64,000 nt of DNA, taken from the NCBI GenBank assembly GCA_947450025.1, contig CANFTW010000002.1, positions 186,001 through 250,000 on the forward strand, in the 5' to 3' direction. This document shows, piece after piece, positions 9,100 through 16,668 of the stretch. The DNA comes from Bacteroidota bacterium. GTDB lineage: Bacteria; Bacteroidota; Bacteroidia; B-17B0; Aurantibacillaceae. The notes beneath the pieces were generated by a model that saw only the letters and a program-made list of their open reading frames with translations, had not been told where the DNA came from and did no database searches. The position numbers and the translations under genes are program-made. Position 1 is the stretch's first letter, and every line of letters starts with the position of its first letter.

Positions 9100-10143
9100 T
9101 TAAGAATTTATAATAGTATATAACAAATCCTTACCAACATTAACAGGTAAAGTATGATTTAAATTCATCTTAGGTGCATAAATACCATGCTCAAATTTTT
9201 TAGTAGGGTTTACAAATACCTGTGCTTCATCCCAAGCATTGATATTCATGAAATTATAAATTGTATTTGTACCACCTTCAACCATGATGCTTGAGATATT
9301 ATTTTTAAAACAATAGTCTAAAACCTCTTGAGCTTTTTTATTCCAATCTATCTTCACATACTCGATATGATTTTTTATTTCATCTTTCACAGGATTAAAA
9401 ATAATTGTCCTTGCATCCGTATTGAATACATTTAAATCTAAAGAAAAATCAATCGTTCTGGATAACACTAGGCGAATTGGATTTTTACCAGTTGCTAATC
9501 GAGTAGTTAATAATGGATTATCATTCATTAAGGTATTATAACCAATTAAAATAGCTTGTTCTTGCGAACGCCATTGATGAACTAACTCTTTACTTTCTTT
9601 TCCTGTAATCCAATTATCTTCTTTTTTACCAGGTAAAGGCCAACGACTAATAAACCCATCTTGAGTTTGTGCCCATTTTAAAATCACGTAAGGACGTTTT
9701 TTTTCGTGAAAGGTAAAAAAGCGTTTATTCAGAGCCCTGCATTCTTTATCTAAAACGCCATACTCCACTTCAATGCCAGCGTCTTTTAATTTTTGAATCC
9801 CCTTTCCCGAAACAAGTGGATTGGTATCTAAATTTCCAACCACTACTTTTTTTATTCCTTTAATAATAATTAAATCTGCGCATGGTGGAGTTTTGCCGAA
9901 ATGAGAACAAGGCTCCAAGGTAACATATAACGTACTTTTCTTAAGTAATTCATCACTCACTTTTTTGATAGCGTTAGGTTCCGCATGAGAACTGCCATAT
10001 TGCTCGTGATACCCTTCCGATATAATTTGTCCATTATAAACAATCACACATCCAACCATAGGGTTTGGTGCCACTTGGCCTAACCCTTCTGAGGCTAATT
10101 CAAGTGCACGTTTCATGTATGTTTCGTTTGTTGTAATAATCAC
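9100..10143 (-). CDS. ribD: Bifunctional pyrimidine deaminase/reductase of riboflavin synthesis
   Basis: 347 residues. The N-terminal deaminase domain carries the zinc motif HAE (53-55) and PCSHFGKTPPC with Cys79 and Cys88. The C-terminal reductase domain starts near residue 150 (PYVILKWAQTQDGFIS) and includes the MVEGGTNTIYNF block. It converts the GTP cyclohydrolase II product through deamination and reduction. The first codon is GTG at 10143; the first ATG is at 10116 (MKRALELA), but RibD proteins usually have a few residues before that block, so I keep GTG. It is the first gene of a four-gene run and diverges from yicC. Confidence 0.95.
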   Translation of the reverse strand: MIITTNETYMKRALELASEGLGQVAPNPMVGCVIVYNGQIISEGYHEQYGSSHAEPNAIKKVSDELLKKSTLYVTLEPCSHFGKTPPCADLIIIKGIKKVVVGNLDTNPLVSGKGIQKLKDAGIEVEYGVLDKECRALNKRFFTFHEKKRPYVILKWAQTQDGFISRWPLPGKKEDNWITGKESKELVHQWRSQEQAILIGYNTLMNDNPLLTTRLATGKNPIRLVLSRTIDFSLDLNVFNTDARTIIFNPVKDEIKNHIEYVKIDWNKKAQEVLDYCFKNNISSIMVEGGTNTIYNFMNINAWDEAQVFVNPTKKFEHGIYAPKMNLNHTLPVNVGKDLLYTIINS

Positions 10144-10221
10144 TGTTTTAAGGGTAATAAAGTTAAAACATTAATTTTAAATAGAGACTAAAATTCGTCT
10201 TTAATTCACTATTTTTATACC

Positions 10222-11091
10222 ATGCTAAAATCAATGACAGGCTTTGGAAAAGCCACAAAAGAATTTGAAAACAAAACTGTTAATGTTGAAATCCGTTCAT
10301 TAAACAGTAAAAACTTAGACTTAAGTTTACGTTTATCATCAACATATAGAGACAAAGAACACGAACTAAAAAGTGAAATCACTAAACTACTAGAACGTGG
10401 TAAAGTGGATTTATCAATTTATGTAGAATCTAAACAAGTAGAAACACCTGTTCAAATCAATACAGATTTAGCTAAGTCATATTACAATCAATTAAAACAA
10501 TTAGCCACCGACTTAAACGAGCCAACAACTAATTTAATGTCGTATGTTTTAAAAATGCCTGATGTGTTAAAATCAGAACGCAAAGAGCCAAACGAACAAG
10601 ATTGGAATGATATTCATAGCGTTGTATTAACTGCTATTGAAGGATTAAATAAATTTAGAACAGACGAAGGTAAATCTATTGAAAAAGATTTTGAAACACG
10701 ATTGGGTATTATTGCTGATTCTTTAGAAAAAATTAAAGAACATGATGCAGCTAGGATTCAAAATATCAGAGACCGCATCAAAAAGAATTTAGAAGAAGTT
10801 GTAGGAAAAGACAAAGTAGATAACAATCGATTTGAACAAGAATTAATCTACTACATCGAAAAATTAGACATAAATGAAGAAAAAGTGCGATTAAAAACAC
10901 ATTTAGATTACTTCATTAAAACCATGAAAGAACCAGCTGGTGGACGTAAATTAAATTTCATAGGTCAGGAAATTGGAAGAGAAGTTAATACGATTGGTTC
11001 GAAAGCAAATGACGCTGAAATGCAGAAATTAGTGGTGTTAATGAAAGACGAATTAGAAAAAATAAAAGAACAAACCAACAACGTTTTATAA
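10222..11091 (+). CDS. yicC: YicC family endoribonuclease-like protein
   Basis: 289 residues, the usual length. The conserved N-terminus MLKSMTGFGKATKEFENKTV and C-terminus EPAGGRKLNFIGQEIGREVN are diagnostic of YicC (YicC_N plus DUF1732). E. coli YicC has been described as an endoribonuclease affecting small RNA turnover; the activity here is by homology. It is the first gene of a plus-strand run, and its TAA is directly followed by the ATG of the next gene. It is more often found next to gmk, which is not here. Confidence 0.94.
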   Translation: MLKSMTGFGKATKEFENKTVNVEIRSLNSKNLDLSLRLSSTYRDKEHELKSEITKLLERGKVDLSIYVESKQVETPVQINTDLAKSYYNQLKQLATDLNEPTTNLMSYVLKMPDVLKSERKEPNEQDWNDIHSVVLTAIEGLNKFRTDEGKSIEKDFETRLGIIADSLEKIKEHDAARIQNIRDRIKKNLEEVVGKDKVDNNRFEQELIYYIEKLDINEEKVRLKTHLDYFIKTMKEPAGGRKLNFIGQEIGREVNTIGSKANDAEMQKLVVLMKDELEKIKEQTNNVL

Positions 11092-11346
11092 ATGAATCTT
11101 TTTAAATTATCAGGCATCATATCTATTATTGCAGGCATTATTTGCTGCACGATGTTATTTTACCCTTCATTACTTCCTTTTTCTTTATTATGTGCCATTG
11201 TTGGCTACACATTTTCTACTATCAACGTGTATTTAAATGCAAAATTTGAAATCACAAAGAATTGGTTTAGCATTGGCTATATTGGAATGCTTTTATCTTC
11301 TATTCCTGTTATTTTTATATTAGTTCTCATTCTAAGAAATCACTAA
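11092..11346 (+). CDS. Small membrane protein of unknown function
   Basis: 84 residues with three hydrophobic stretches (about 5-24, 26-46 and 61-81) and few charged residues, so it is an inner-membrane protein. The ATG follows the yicC stop without a gap and its stop is one base before the prenyltransferase ATG, which makes co-translation likely. No family is recognised; the stray KFEITKNWFSIGYIG loop shows no catalytic motif. Confidence 0.7.
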   Translation: MNLFKLSGIISIIAGIICCTMLFYPSLLPFSLLCAIVGYTFSTINVYLNAKFEITKNWFSIGYIGMLLSSIPVIFILVLILRNH

Positions 11347-11347
11347 C

Positions 11348-12202
11348 ATGTCCAGTATTAAACATTACCTGTCTTTAGTAAAATTTAGTCATACCATATT
11401 TGCTTTACCTTTTGCATTAATTGGATTTACTTTAGCTCTATCTGAAGGCCATTCTTTTTCATTAAAATCATTGTTACTAGTATTAGCTTGCATGGTTACT
11501 GCCCGTAACTCTGCTATGGCATTTAATCGTTTTATTGACAGAAAATTTGACGCTTTAAATCCGCGTACTGCTATACGAGAAATTCCTGCAGGAATTATCA
11601 ATCCAAAAAATGCCTTGCTCTTTATTATCATCAATTGTTTGTTATTTGTTATAGCCACTTATTTTATCAATACCATTTGTTGGTACTTATCCCCTGTAGC
11701 ATTATTTACAGTATTATTTTATAGCTATACCAAACGCTTTACACCATTATGTCATTTAGTATTAGGTTGCGGATTAGCACTTGCTCCTATTGGTGCATAT
11801 TTAGCAGTAACAGGAGTTTTTGCCTGGTTGCCCTTATTATTTTCTTTTACAGTATTTACTTGGGTAAGTGGTTTTGATATTATTTATGCATTGCAAGATG
11901 AAACTTTTGACAGAGAACATCAATTAAATTCGATTCCTGTATTATTAGGAACAAAAGGCGCTCTAAGATTTTCAGAAATATTACATGTATTCTCTATAGC
12001 TTTTGTTGTTTCAGCTGGATTTTTAGGTCACTTTAATTATTTATACTGGATAGGTGTTACTCTATTTTCCAGTTTAGTCATCTATCAACATACAATCGTT
12101 AAACCAAATGATTTATCAAGGGTAAACCTAGCCTTTGGAACTACCAATGGTATTGCTAGTGTAGTTTTTGCTTGTTTTACTATTATATCATTATTTATTT
12201 AA
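11348..12202 (+). CDS. UbiA-like polyprenyltransferase (MqnP-like)
   Basis: 284 residues, multi-spanning. The first Asp-rich motif NRFIDRKFDALNPRTAIREI (60-79) and the second one, DIIYALQDETFDREH (about 176-190), are those of UbiA-superfamily aromatic prenyltransferases. The AIREIPAG block following the first motif fits the 4-hydroxybenzoate/MqnP branch more than MenA. Prenylation of a quinone precursor at the membrane is therefore expected, for menaquinone by the futalosine route if MqnP, but no other mqn gene is in the window. The genes on both sides are packed against it. Confidence 0.88.
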   Translation: MSSIKHYLSLVKFSHTIFALPFALIGFTLALSEGHSFSLKSLLLVLACMVTARNSAMAFNRFIDRKFDALNPRTAIREIPAGIINPKNALLFIIINCLLFVIATYFINTICWYLSPVALFTVLFYSYTKRFTPLCHLVLGCGLALAPIGAYLAVTGVFAWLPLLFSFTVFTWVSGFDIIYALQDETFDREHQLNSIPVLLGTKGALRFSEILHVFSIAFVVSAGFLGHFNYLYWIGVTLFSSLVIYQHTIVKPNDLSRVNLAFGTTNGIASVVFACFTIISLFI

Positions 12203-12203
12203 A

Positions 12204-12860
12204 ATGATTAAGTTTATAAAAGCCCATAAAAAATTCATTAGGTGGAATTTTCTGATTCTATTGCTTTTATTTTTATCCATTGTATCTTGTAATTATTGGA
12301 TTATTAATTCAACTAGAAAACAAGTGTATTCTGATGTTAACTTAATTCCTGCACGAAAAGTTGGTTTAGTATTAGGTGCTAGCAAAAAAACTAGCAGAGG
12401 AACAAATAATTTATATTTTTCCTATCGCATGCAAGCTGCCTATGAATTATTTAAAGCTAAAAAAATACAATACCTTTTATTGAGTGGAGATAATCATGTA
12501 AAAGGTTATGATGAACCATCTGACATGAGGGAAGCATTAATAGAACTTGGTGTGCCAGACTCTTGTATTGTTCTGGATTATGCAGGATTTAGAACATTAG
12601 ACAGCGTGGTGAGGTGTCATGAAGTATTTAGTGAAGATACCATCACAATCATTTCTCAAGAATTTCATAATCAAAGGGCTTTATTTATTTCTAATAAAAA
12701 TAATATCAACGCCATTGGTTTTAATTCTAAGGAAGTCAATAAAAACTATTCATTTAAAACACGATTAAGAGAGTATTTTGCGAGAGTAAAATGCATTTTA
12801 GACATTTATCTATTTTACACCACTCCTAAATTTTTGGGGAGTAAAATAAGCATTGGTTAA
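12204..12860 (+). CDS. SanA/YdcF-like DUF218 envelope protein
   Basis: 218 residues from the ATG at 12204, one base after the prenyltransferase stop; an earlier ATG at 12168 would overlap that gene by 35 bases and is less likely. It has one N-terminal membrane helix (about 15-37) and a DUF218 domain: VGLVLGASK, YLLLSGDNHVKGYDEPSDM, and IVLDYAGFRTLDSV. The pattern matches SanA (vancomycin exclusion at high temperature), which affects envelope permeability in enterobacteria. The biochemical function is unknown; some DUF218 proteins act in undecaprenyl-phosphate or peptidoglycan metabolism. Confidence 0.87.
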   Translation: MIKFIKAHKKFIRWNFLILLLLFLSIVSCNYWIINSTRKQVYSDVNLIPARKVGLVLGASKKTSRGTNNLYFSYRMQAAYELFKAKKIQYLLLSGDNHVKGYDEPSDMREALIELGVPDSCIVLDYAGFRTLDSVVRCHEVFSEDTITIISQEFHNQRALFISNKNNINAIGFNSKEVNKNYSFKTRLREYFARVKCILDIYLFYTTPKFLGSKISIG

Positions 12861-12867
12861 TCGATAG

Positions 12868-13740
12868 ATGATTAAACTTTTATACATATTTATTGGTTTA
12901 ATTAGCATACTTACAATTAAGCAATCTAAAGATTATTACAATTTAAATTCTCCAAATACGGTAGATATTTTACCAAACGTCCTTCAAGAAATATCTGGAC
13001 TGACAATTATTGATTCTTCAACAATAGCATGTGTCCAAGATGAAAACGGTATTCTTTTTTTTTATGATATCAAAAAACACAATATAAAAAAACAAATACG
13101 ATTTGCTCTTAATGGCGATTACGAAGGGATTACAAGAGTAAACAAGACAATATTTGTATTAAGAAGTGATGGCATTTTATATGAAATAAAAGATTTTAGT
13201 GCAACAAAACTGAATGTAAAAGTACATACCACTAAGATTCCTGCTTTAAATAATGAAGGTTTATGCTATGACGCTTCTAAAAACCGATTATTAATTGGAG
13301 CGAAAGGTCAAATCAATAAAAATGCTTCGTTTAAAGATGAACGATTTATTTATGAATTTAACCTAACTACTAAATCATTATCACCTGAAGCTGCATATAC
13401 CATCAATACAGTTGACTTTAATCTCTCTGCAAAACTTAACGGAATTATCTTGCCGCAAAAGAAAAACAAAAAAGGAGAAATCGTAGAAACTGGATTTAAA
13501 CTTAATACCTCTGAAATTGCCATTCATCCTATTAATAAAAAATTATATATCTTATCTGCAATTGACCATTGCTTATTAATATTGAATAAAAATGGAACTA
13601 TTGACCAAGTAGTTGCTTTAAATCCTTTGTTATTTAATAAGGCTGAAGGATTATCGTTTTTTGAAAATGGAGACTTATTAATTTCTAATGAAGGTCAAAA
13701 GGGCAAACCTACTTTATTAAAATTTAATTTAAAACCATAG
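12868..13740 (+). CDS. SdiA-regulated-like beta-propeller protein
   Basis: 290 residues. An N-terminal hydrophobic segment (residues 2-17) serves as signal or anchor, followed by a propeller-like repeat pattern: LQEISGLTIIDSSTIACVQD, GDYEGITRVN, NNEGLCYDASKNRLLIGAKG, KAEGLSFFENGDLLISNEG. The repeated EG(I/L) blades are typical of the SdiA-regulated/esterase-like family (PF06977). The role is unknown; the protein is likely periplasmic. It is the last gene of the yicC run and faces the chaN-like gene convergently, 22 bases apart. Confidence 0.75.
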   Translation: MIKLLYIFIGLISILTIKQSKDYYNLNSPNTVDILPNVLQEISGLTIIDSSTIACVQDENGILFFYDIKKHNIKKQIRFALNGDYEGITRVNKTIFVLRSDGILYEIKDFSATKLNVKVHTTKIPALNNEGLCYDASKNRLLIGAKGQINKNASFKDERFIYEFNLTTKSLSPEAAYTINTVDFNLSAKLNGIILPQKKNKKGEIVETGFKLNTSEIAIHPINKKLYILSAIDHCLLILNKNGTIDQVVALNPLLFNKAEGLSFFENGDLLISNEGQKGKPTLLKFNLKP

Positions 13741-13762
13741 ATAATTTATTTGAATAATTAAA

Positions 13763-14686
13763 TTAATCTTGATAGGTTTTAGGAACATTTGGATCTGTCA
13801 TAATAATATAATCACCAAGATTTTTAAAATTATCCCATTTAATATTTGGAAAAGAATCGTCTGAACCTGAAGATATAATTAGCACTTTCGTTTTCGGACT
13901 ATATTTATTTAATTGCGTAACTACAGCAAATCCTTCATCACTATGAAACCTTCCATTTACTTGGAATATTTTTTTTCCTTTATGATTTTTTAAATAATCT
14001 GATATAGAATAAGCCATCGTTGCATCCCATAATGATTGAGCCATTACTAGATTAAATCCTCCCATACCCATCATAGGAGATGGTGCTTTTTTTGCCGTAT
14101 CTTTTGGATCATGAGATAAACCCATTAATTTATCATAATATTTACCAGAAGCGGTATCATAAGGTAAAGGGGCAAAATATTTTTTTGATTCAATAGGCAA
14201 AGCCATTAAGGCTTTTTGCCCCTTTCGTCCAGCTAAATTCGAATAACGTCCTGCGGCATTGGCACAAACAACATCTAATTTATGTGTTTTACATAGTTCA
14301 ACCATAGGTTTATAATCTCGGTAATTTGACCAAACTCGCGCATCTTTTTTGAAATTTTTTTCTCGAATATCTGATGTTAAATACTCATTCATAACAGGTT
14401 GAGCATCACGTTCAAACATTTCCATGGATAGTGTAACCGTATTTGAATATTTAGCATACAAACTTTCAAAAATTTTATACTCTAAAAAATGAGTGACTGA
14501 ATCATTATGTTCTTCTCCATAAAATAATACATCATATGATTTCATATCCTCAACGATATCATTTATACTAACTTCTTTAGCAAGTTTAACAGAATAAATT
14601 TTATAATTCTTTTCTGTTAGTTGAGATATTGCATTTCCAGCTTTTAATATAAATGCAAAGAATAAAAGATGCGCTATTAATTTCAT
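13763..14686 (-). CDS. ChaN family (haem-binding-like) exported protein
   Basis: 307 residues with an N-terminal signal segment (MKLIAHLLFFAFILKAGNAIS). The core matches ChaN/DUF399: DVLFYGEEHNDSVTHFLEY near 52-70, TLSMEMFERDAQPVMNEYL, and a C-terminal FQVNGRFHSDEGF. Campylobacter ChaN binds haem and is iron regulated, so a role in haem or iron handling in the periplasm is possible, but no iron-uptake genes are adjacent. The homology is clear; the substrate is inference. Confidence 0.85.
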   Translation of the reverse strand: MKLIAHLLFFAFILKAGNAISQLTEKNYKIYSVKLAKEVSINDIVEDMKSYDVLFYGEEHNDSVTHFLEYKIFESLYAKYSNTVTLSMEMFERDAQPVMNEYLTSDIREKNFKKDARVWSNYRDYKPMVELCKTHKLDVVCANAAGRYSNLAGRKGQKALMALPIESKKYFAPLPYDTASGKYYDKLMGLSHDPKDTAKKAPSPMMGMGGFNLVMAQSLWDATMAYSISDYLKNHKGKKIFQVNGRFHSDEGFAVVTQLNKYSPKTKVLIISSGSDDSFPNIKWDNFKNLGDYIIMTDPNVPKTYQD

Positions 14687-14743
14687 GTGTTTGAATTATT
14701 AATTTTTTTAATGGTATTCTAAACTTAAAATTGATTTAAGTGA

Positions 14744-15310
14744 TTATTCAATGTAAATATGGTGCCTCGTAAGAAGTCTAAATAAATCTTGAGATAAAAA
14801 CTTAGCCTTCTTTACCTGATTAATTTCAGGATCAATGGCAAAATTACTACAACTTGTGAAATCAACCCCTGATAAATTAGTTTTAGCAAAAACAGCTTCA
14901 TACAAATCACAATCAACCAATGATGTTTTAGATAAATCGGCATTTGTAAAATTTACTTCATGCATTTTACATGATTTAAACTCGCTTTTATTCAATTTCT
15001 TACTATCAAAAGATGCATAATCCAAAAGACACTTATCAAAATACACTTCAAAAGCAAAATCCTTTGCTTGAAAAAAATTAAGGCCTAATAGTTTGCAATC
15101 TAAAAAAGCAACGCCTTGGAGTTTAGAGTTATTCATTTTACAACTACTTAAGTTGCAATTTTTAAAAACACAATTAATAAAATTTAAATTAGAGATATCA
15201 GTAAATGAACAATTTACGAATTCACATTTTTCATAATCTTCTCTTTCTGAAGGTTTAGAAAGCATGGTGAGATTAGATAGCGTTTCAGAAGGCTTTATTA
15301 AGTTGGACAT
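14744..15310 (-). CDS. Pentapeptide repeat protein
   Basis: 188 residues built almost wholly of pentapeptide repeats of the A(D/N)LXX type, for example CEFVNCSFTDISNLNFINCV, CKLLGLNF, VDCDLYEAVFAKTNLSGVDF. It should form a right-handed quadrilateral beta helix. Size and short C-terminal cap (QVKKAKFLSQDLFRLL) resemble Qnr-like proteins that mimic DNA, but many unrelated families share the fold, so resistance is not claimed. It lacks a signal peptide and should be cytoplasmic. It is transcribed separately from chaN (57 bases away). Confidence 0.85.
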   Translation of the reverse strand: MSNLIKPSETLSNLTMLSKPSEREDYEKCEFVNCSFTDISNLNFINCVFKNCNLSSCKMNNSKLQGVAFLDCKLLGLNFFQAKDFAFEVYFDKCLLDYASFDSKKLNKSEFKSCKMHEVNFTNADLSKTSLVDCDLYEAVFAKTNLSGVDFTSCSNFAIDPEINQVKKAKFLSQDLFRLLTRHHIYIE

Positions 15311-15368
15311 AATATTTTAATCAATGAATCCTTAAATTTTGATTAAACTAAAGATAAACATATTTTAT

Positions 15369-16439
15369 TTAAAACAAACTTAATTGGTTATCCCCTGCCT
15401 TATAATTAAAACTTACTGTATTAAATACAAACTTTGATTCAACTGGCATAAACTTCTCTTTTGAAACTTGAAATAATTGCATAATAGATTCTGCAATTTT
15501 TCCCTCCCCTTTCATTCTGATACTTTTTCGTGAATCACTTACTTTACCTCCATGGCAATCCATAATTTGATTCCATACTTTATCAGCTCTATCTGGAAAA
15601 TTTTTCATTAACCAATCTTTAAAAATATGTTCTACAGAACCATTTAATCTCACTATGGTAATACCAGCCGATGATGCACCAGCAGCTGCGGCTTGCTCAA
15701 TCACATTAGACACTTCATGATTATTAATACCAGGAATAATAGGTGCTACCATCACACCGCATGGGATGCCATGTTTAGATAACATTTCTAGTACAGCCAT
15801 TCTGTTTTTATAAGTAGCTGTTCGTGGCTCTAATAACTGCCTTACTTTTTCATCTGTTCCTGTAATCGAAATCATGACATGTACTAAATTATGCTCCGCT
15901 AATTCAGTCAAAATATCAATATCTCTTGTAATTAATGAATTCTTAGTAATAATAGCAATAGGATGTTTATACTTTAAACAGGTTTTTAAAATATTTCTTG
16001 TGAGTTCCATTTCACGCTCAACAGGTTGATAACAATCTGTATTCCCAGACAGCAAAATGGGCTTTACTTTCCAGTTTTTTTGACTAAATACTTTCTCTAA
16101 TAATTCAACCGTGTTTTTTTTTACGATAATTTTTCGTTCGAAATCTAATCCCGCACTATACCCCCAGAATTCATGTGAATTACGAGCATAACAATAAATA
16201 CAGCCATGTTCACAACCTTGATATGGATTTAAAGAATAACCTAAACCAATATCCGTGCTTTCAACTTTATTGATAATCGTTTTTGGATAGGTATAAATAA
16301 TTTCCGTTTTTTCTTTTTGCAAAAACTCTTCATCTAAACCTTCAATATGATCTTGCACATATTGTTTTTGGTTAAATCTACTGTGAGGATTAAACTGAGC
16401 GCCACGTCCTTTAAAATAATTAACAATACTGTTTTCCAT
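15369..16439 (-). CDS. PA0069-family radical SAM protein
   Basis: 356 residues from the ATG at 16439 (MENSIVNYFKGRGAQFNP); a longer frame to 16517 adds 26 residues without family resemblance. The radical SAM cluster motif GCEHGCIYCYAR is near residues 70-81, preceded by LGYSLNPYQ and followed by HEFWGYSAGLDFE, a combination specific to the PA0069/Rv2578c family related to spore photoproduct lyase. Cytoplasmic iron-sulfur enzyme; the reaction is unknown. It stands alone, divergent from the M4 peptidase gene. Confidence 0.9.
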   Translation of the reverse strand: MENSIVNYFKGRGAQFNPHSRFNQKQYVQDHIEGLDEEFLQKEKTEIIYTYPKTIINKVESTDIGLGYSLNPYQGCEHGCIYCYARNSHEFWGYSAGLDFERKIIVKKNTVELLEKVFSQKNWKVKPILLSGNTDCYQPVEREMELTRNILKTCLKYKHPIAIITKNSLITRDIDILTELAEHNLVHVMISITGTDEKVRQLLEPRTATYKNRMAVLEMLSKHGIPCGVMVAPIIPGINNHEVSNVIEQAAAAGASSAGITIVRLNGSVEHIFKDWLMKNFPDRADKVWNQIMDCHGGKVSDSRKSIRMKGEGKIAESIMQLFQVSKEKFMPVESKFVFNTVSFNYKAGDNQLSLF

Positions 16440-16668
16440 GATTATTTTTCTTAAAGTAAAGTTACAGTCATTCAATAGCAATTGATTGCTATAAATTGTA
16501 GCAAAATAAAAAACCAAGCTAAATAAATAGTTTTTATGTGTTTTTGATCGGCTTAATTGTTATATTTTGGAGTTATTTTGTAGAATTAAAAATAAATACG
16601 TTAAATAAGGAAATTGACTTGATTTTAAAATTTGATTTCAATAGTTTAGAAGAACTAAACGTTTTTAA

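Noticed and set aside
14744-15310. Quinolone-resistance Qnr protein
   Set aside because: Pentapeptide repeats alone do not show DNA gyrase binding; the loops that define Qnr are not identifiable by eye.
15316-15347. TTTAATCA/TGATTAAA inverted repeat upstream of the pentapeptide gene as an operator
   Set aside because: Eight-base AT-only arms in an AT-rich spacer are likely by chance.
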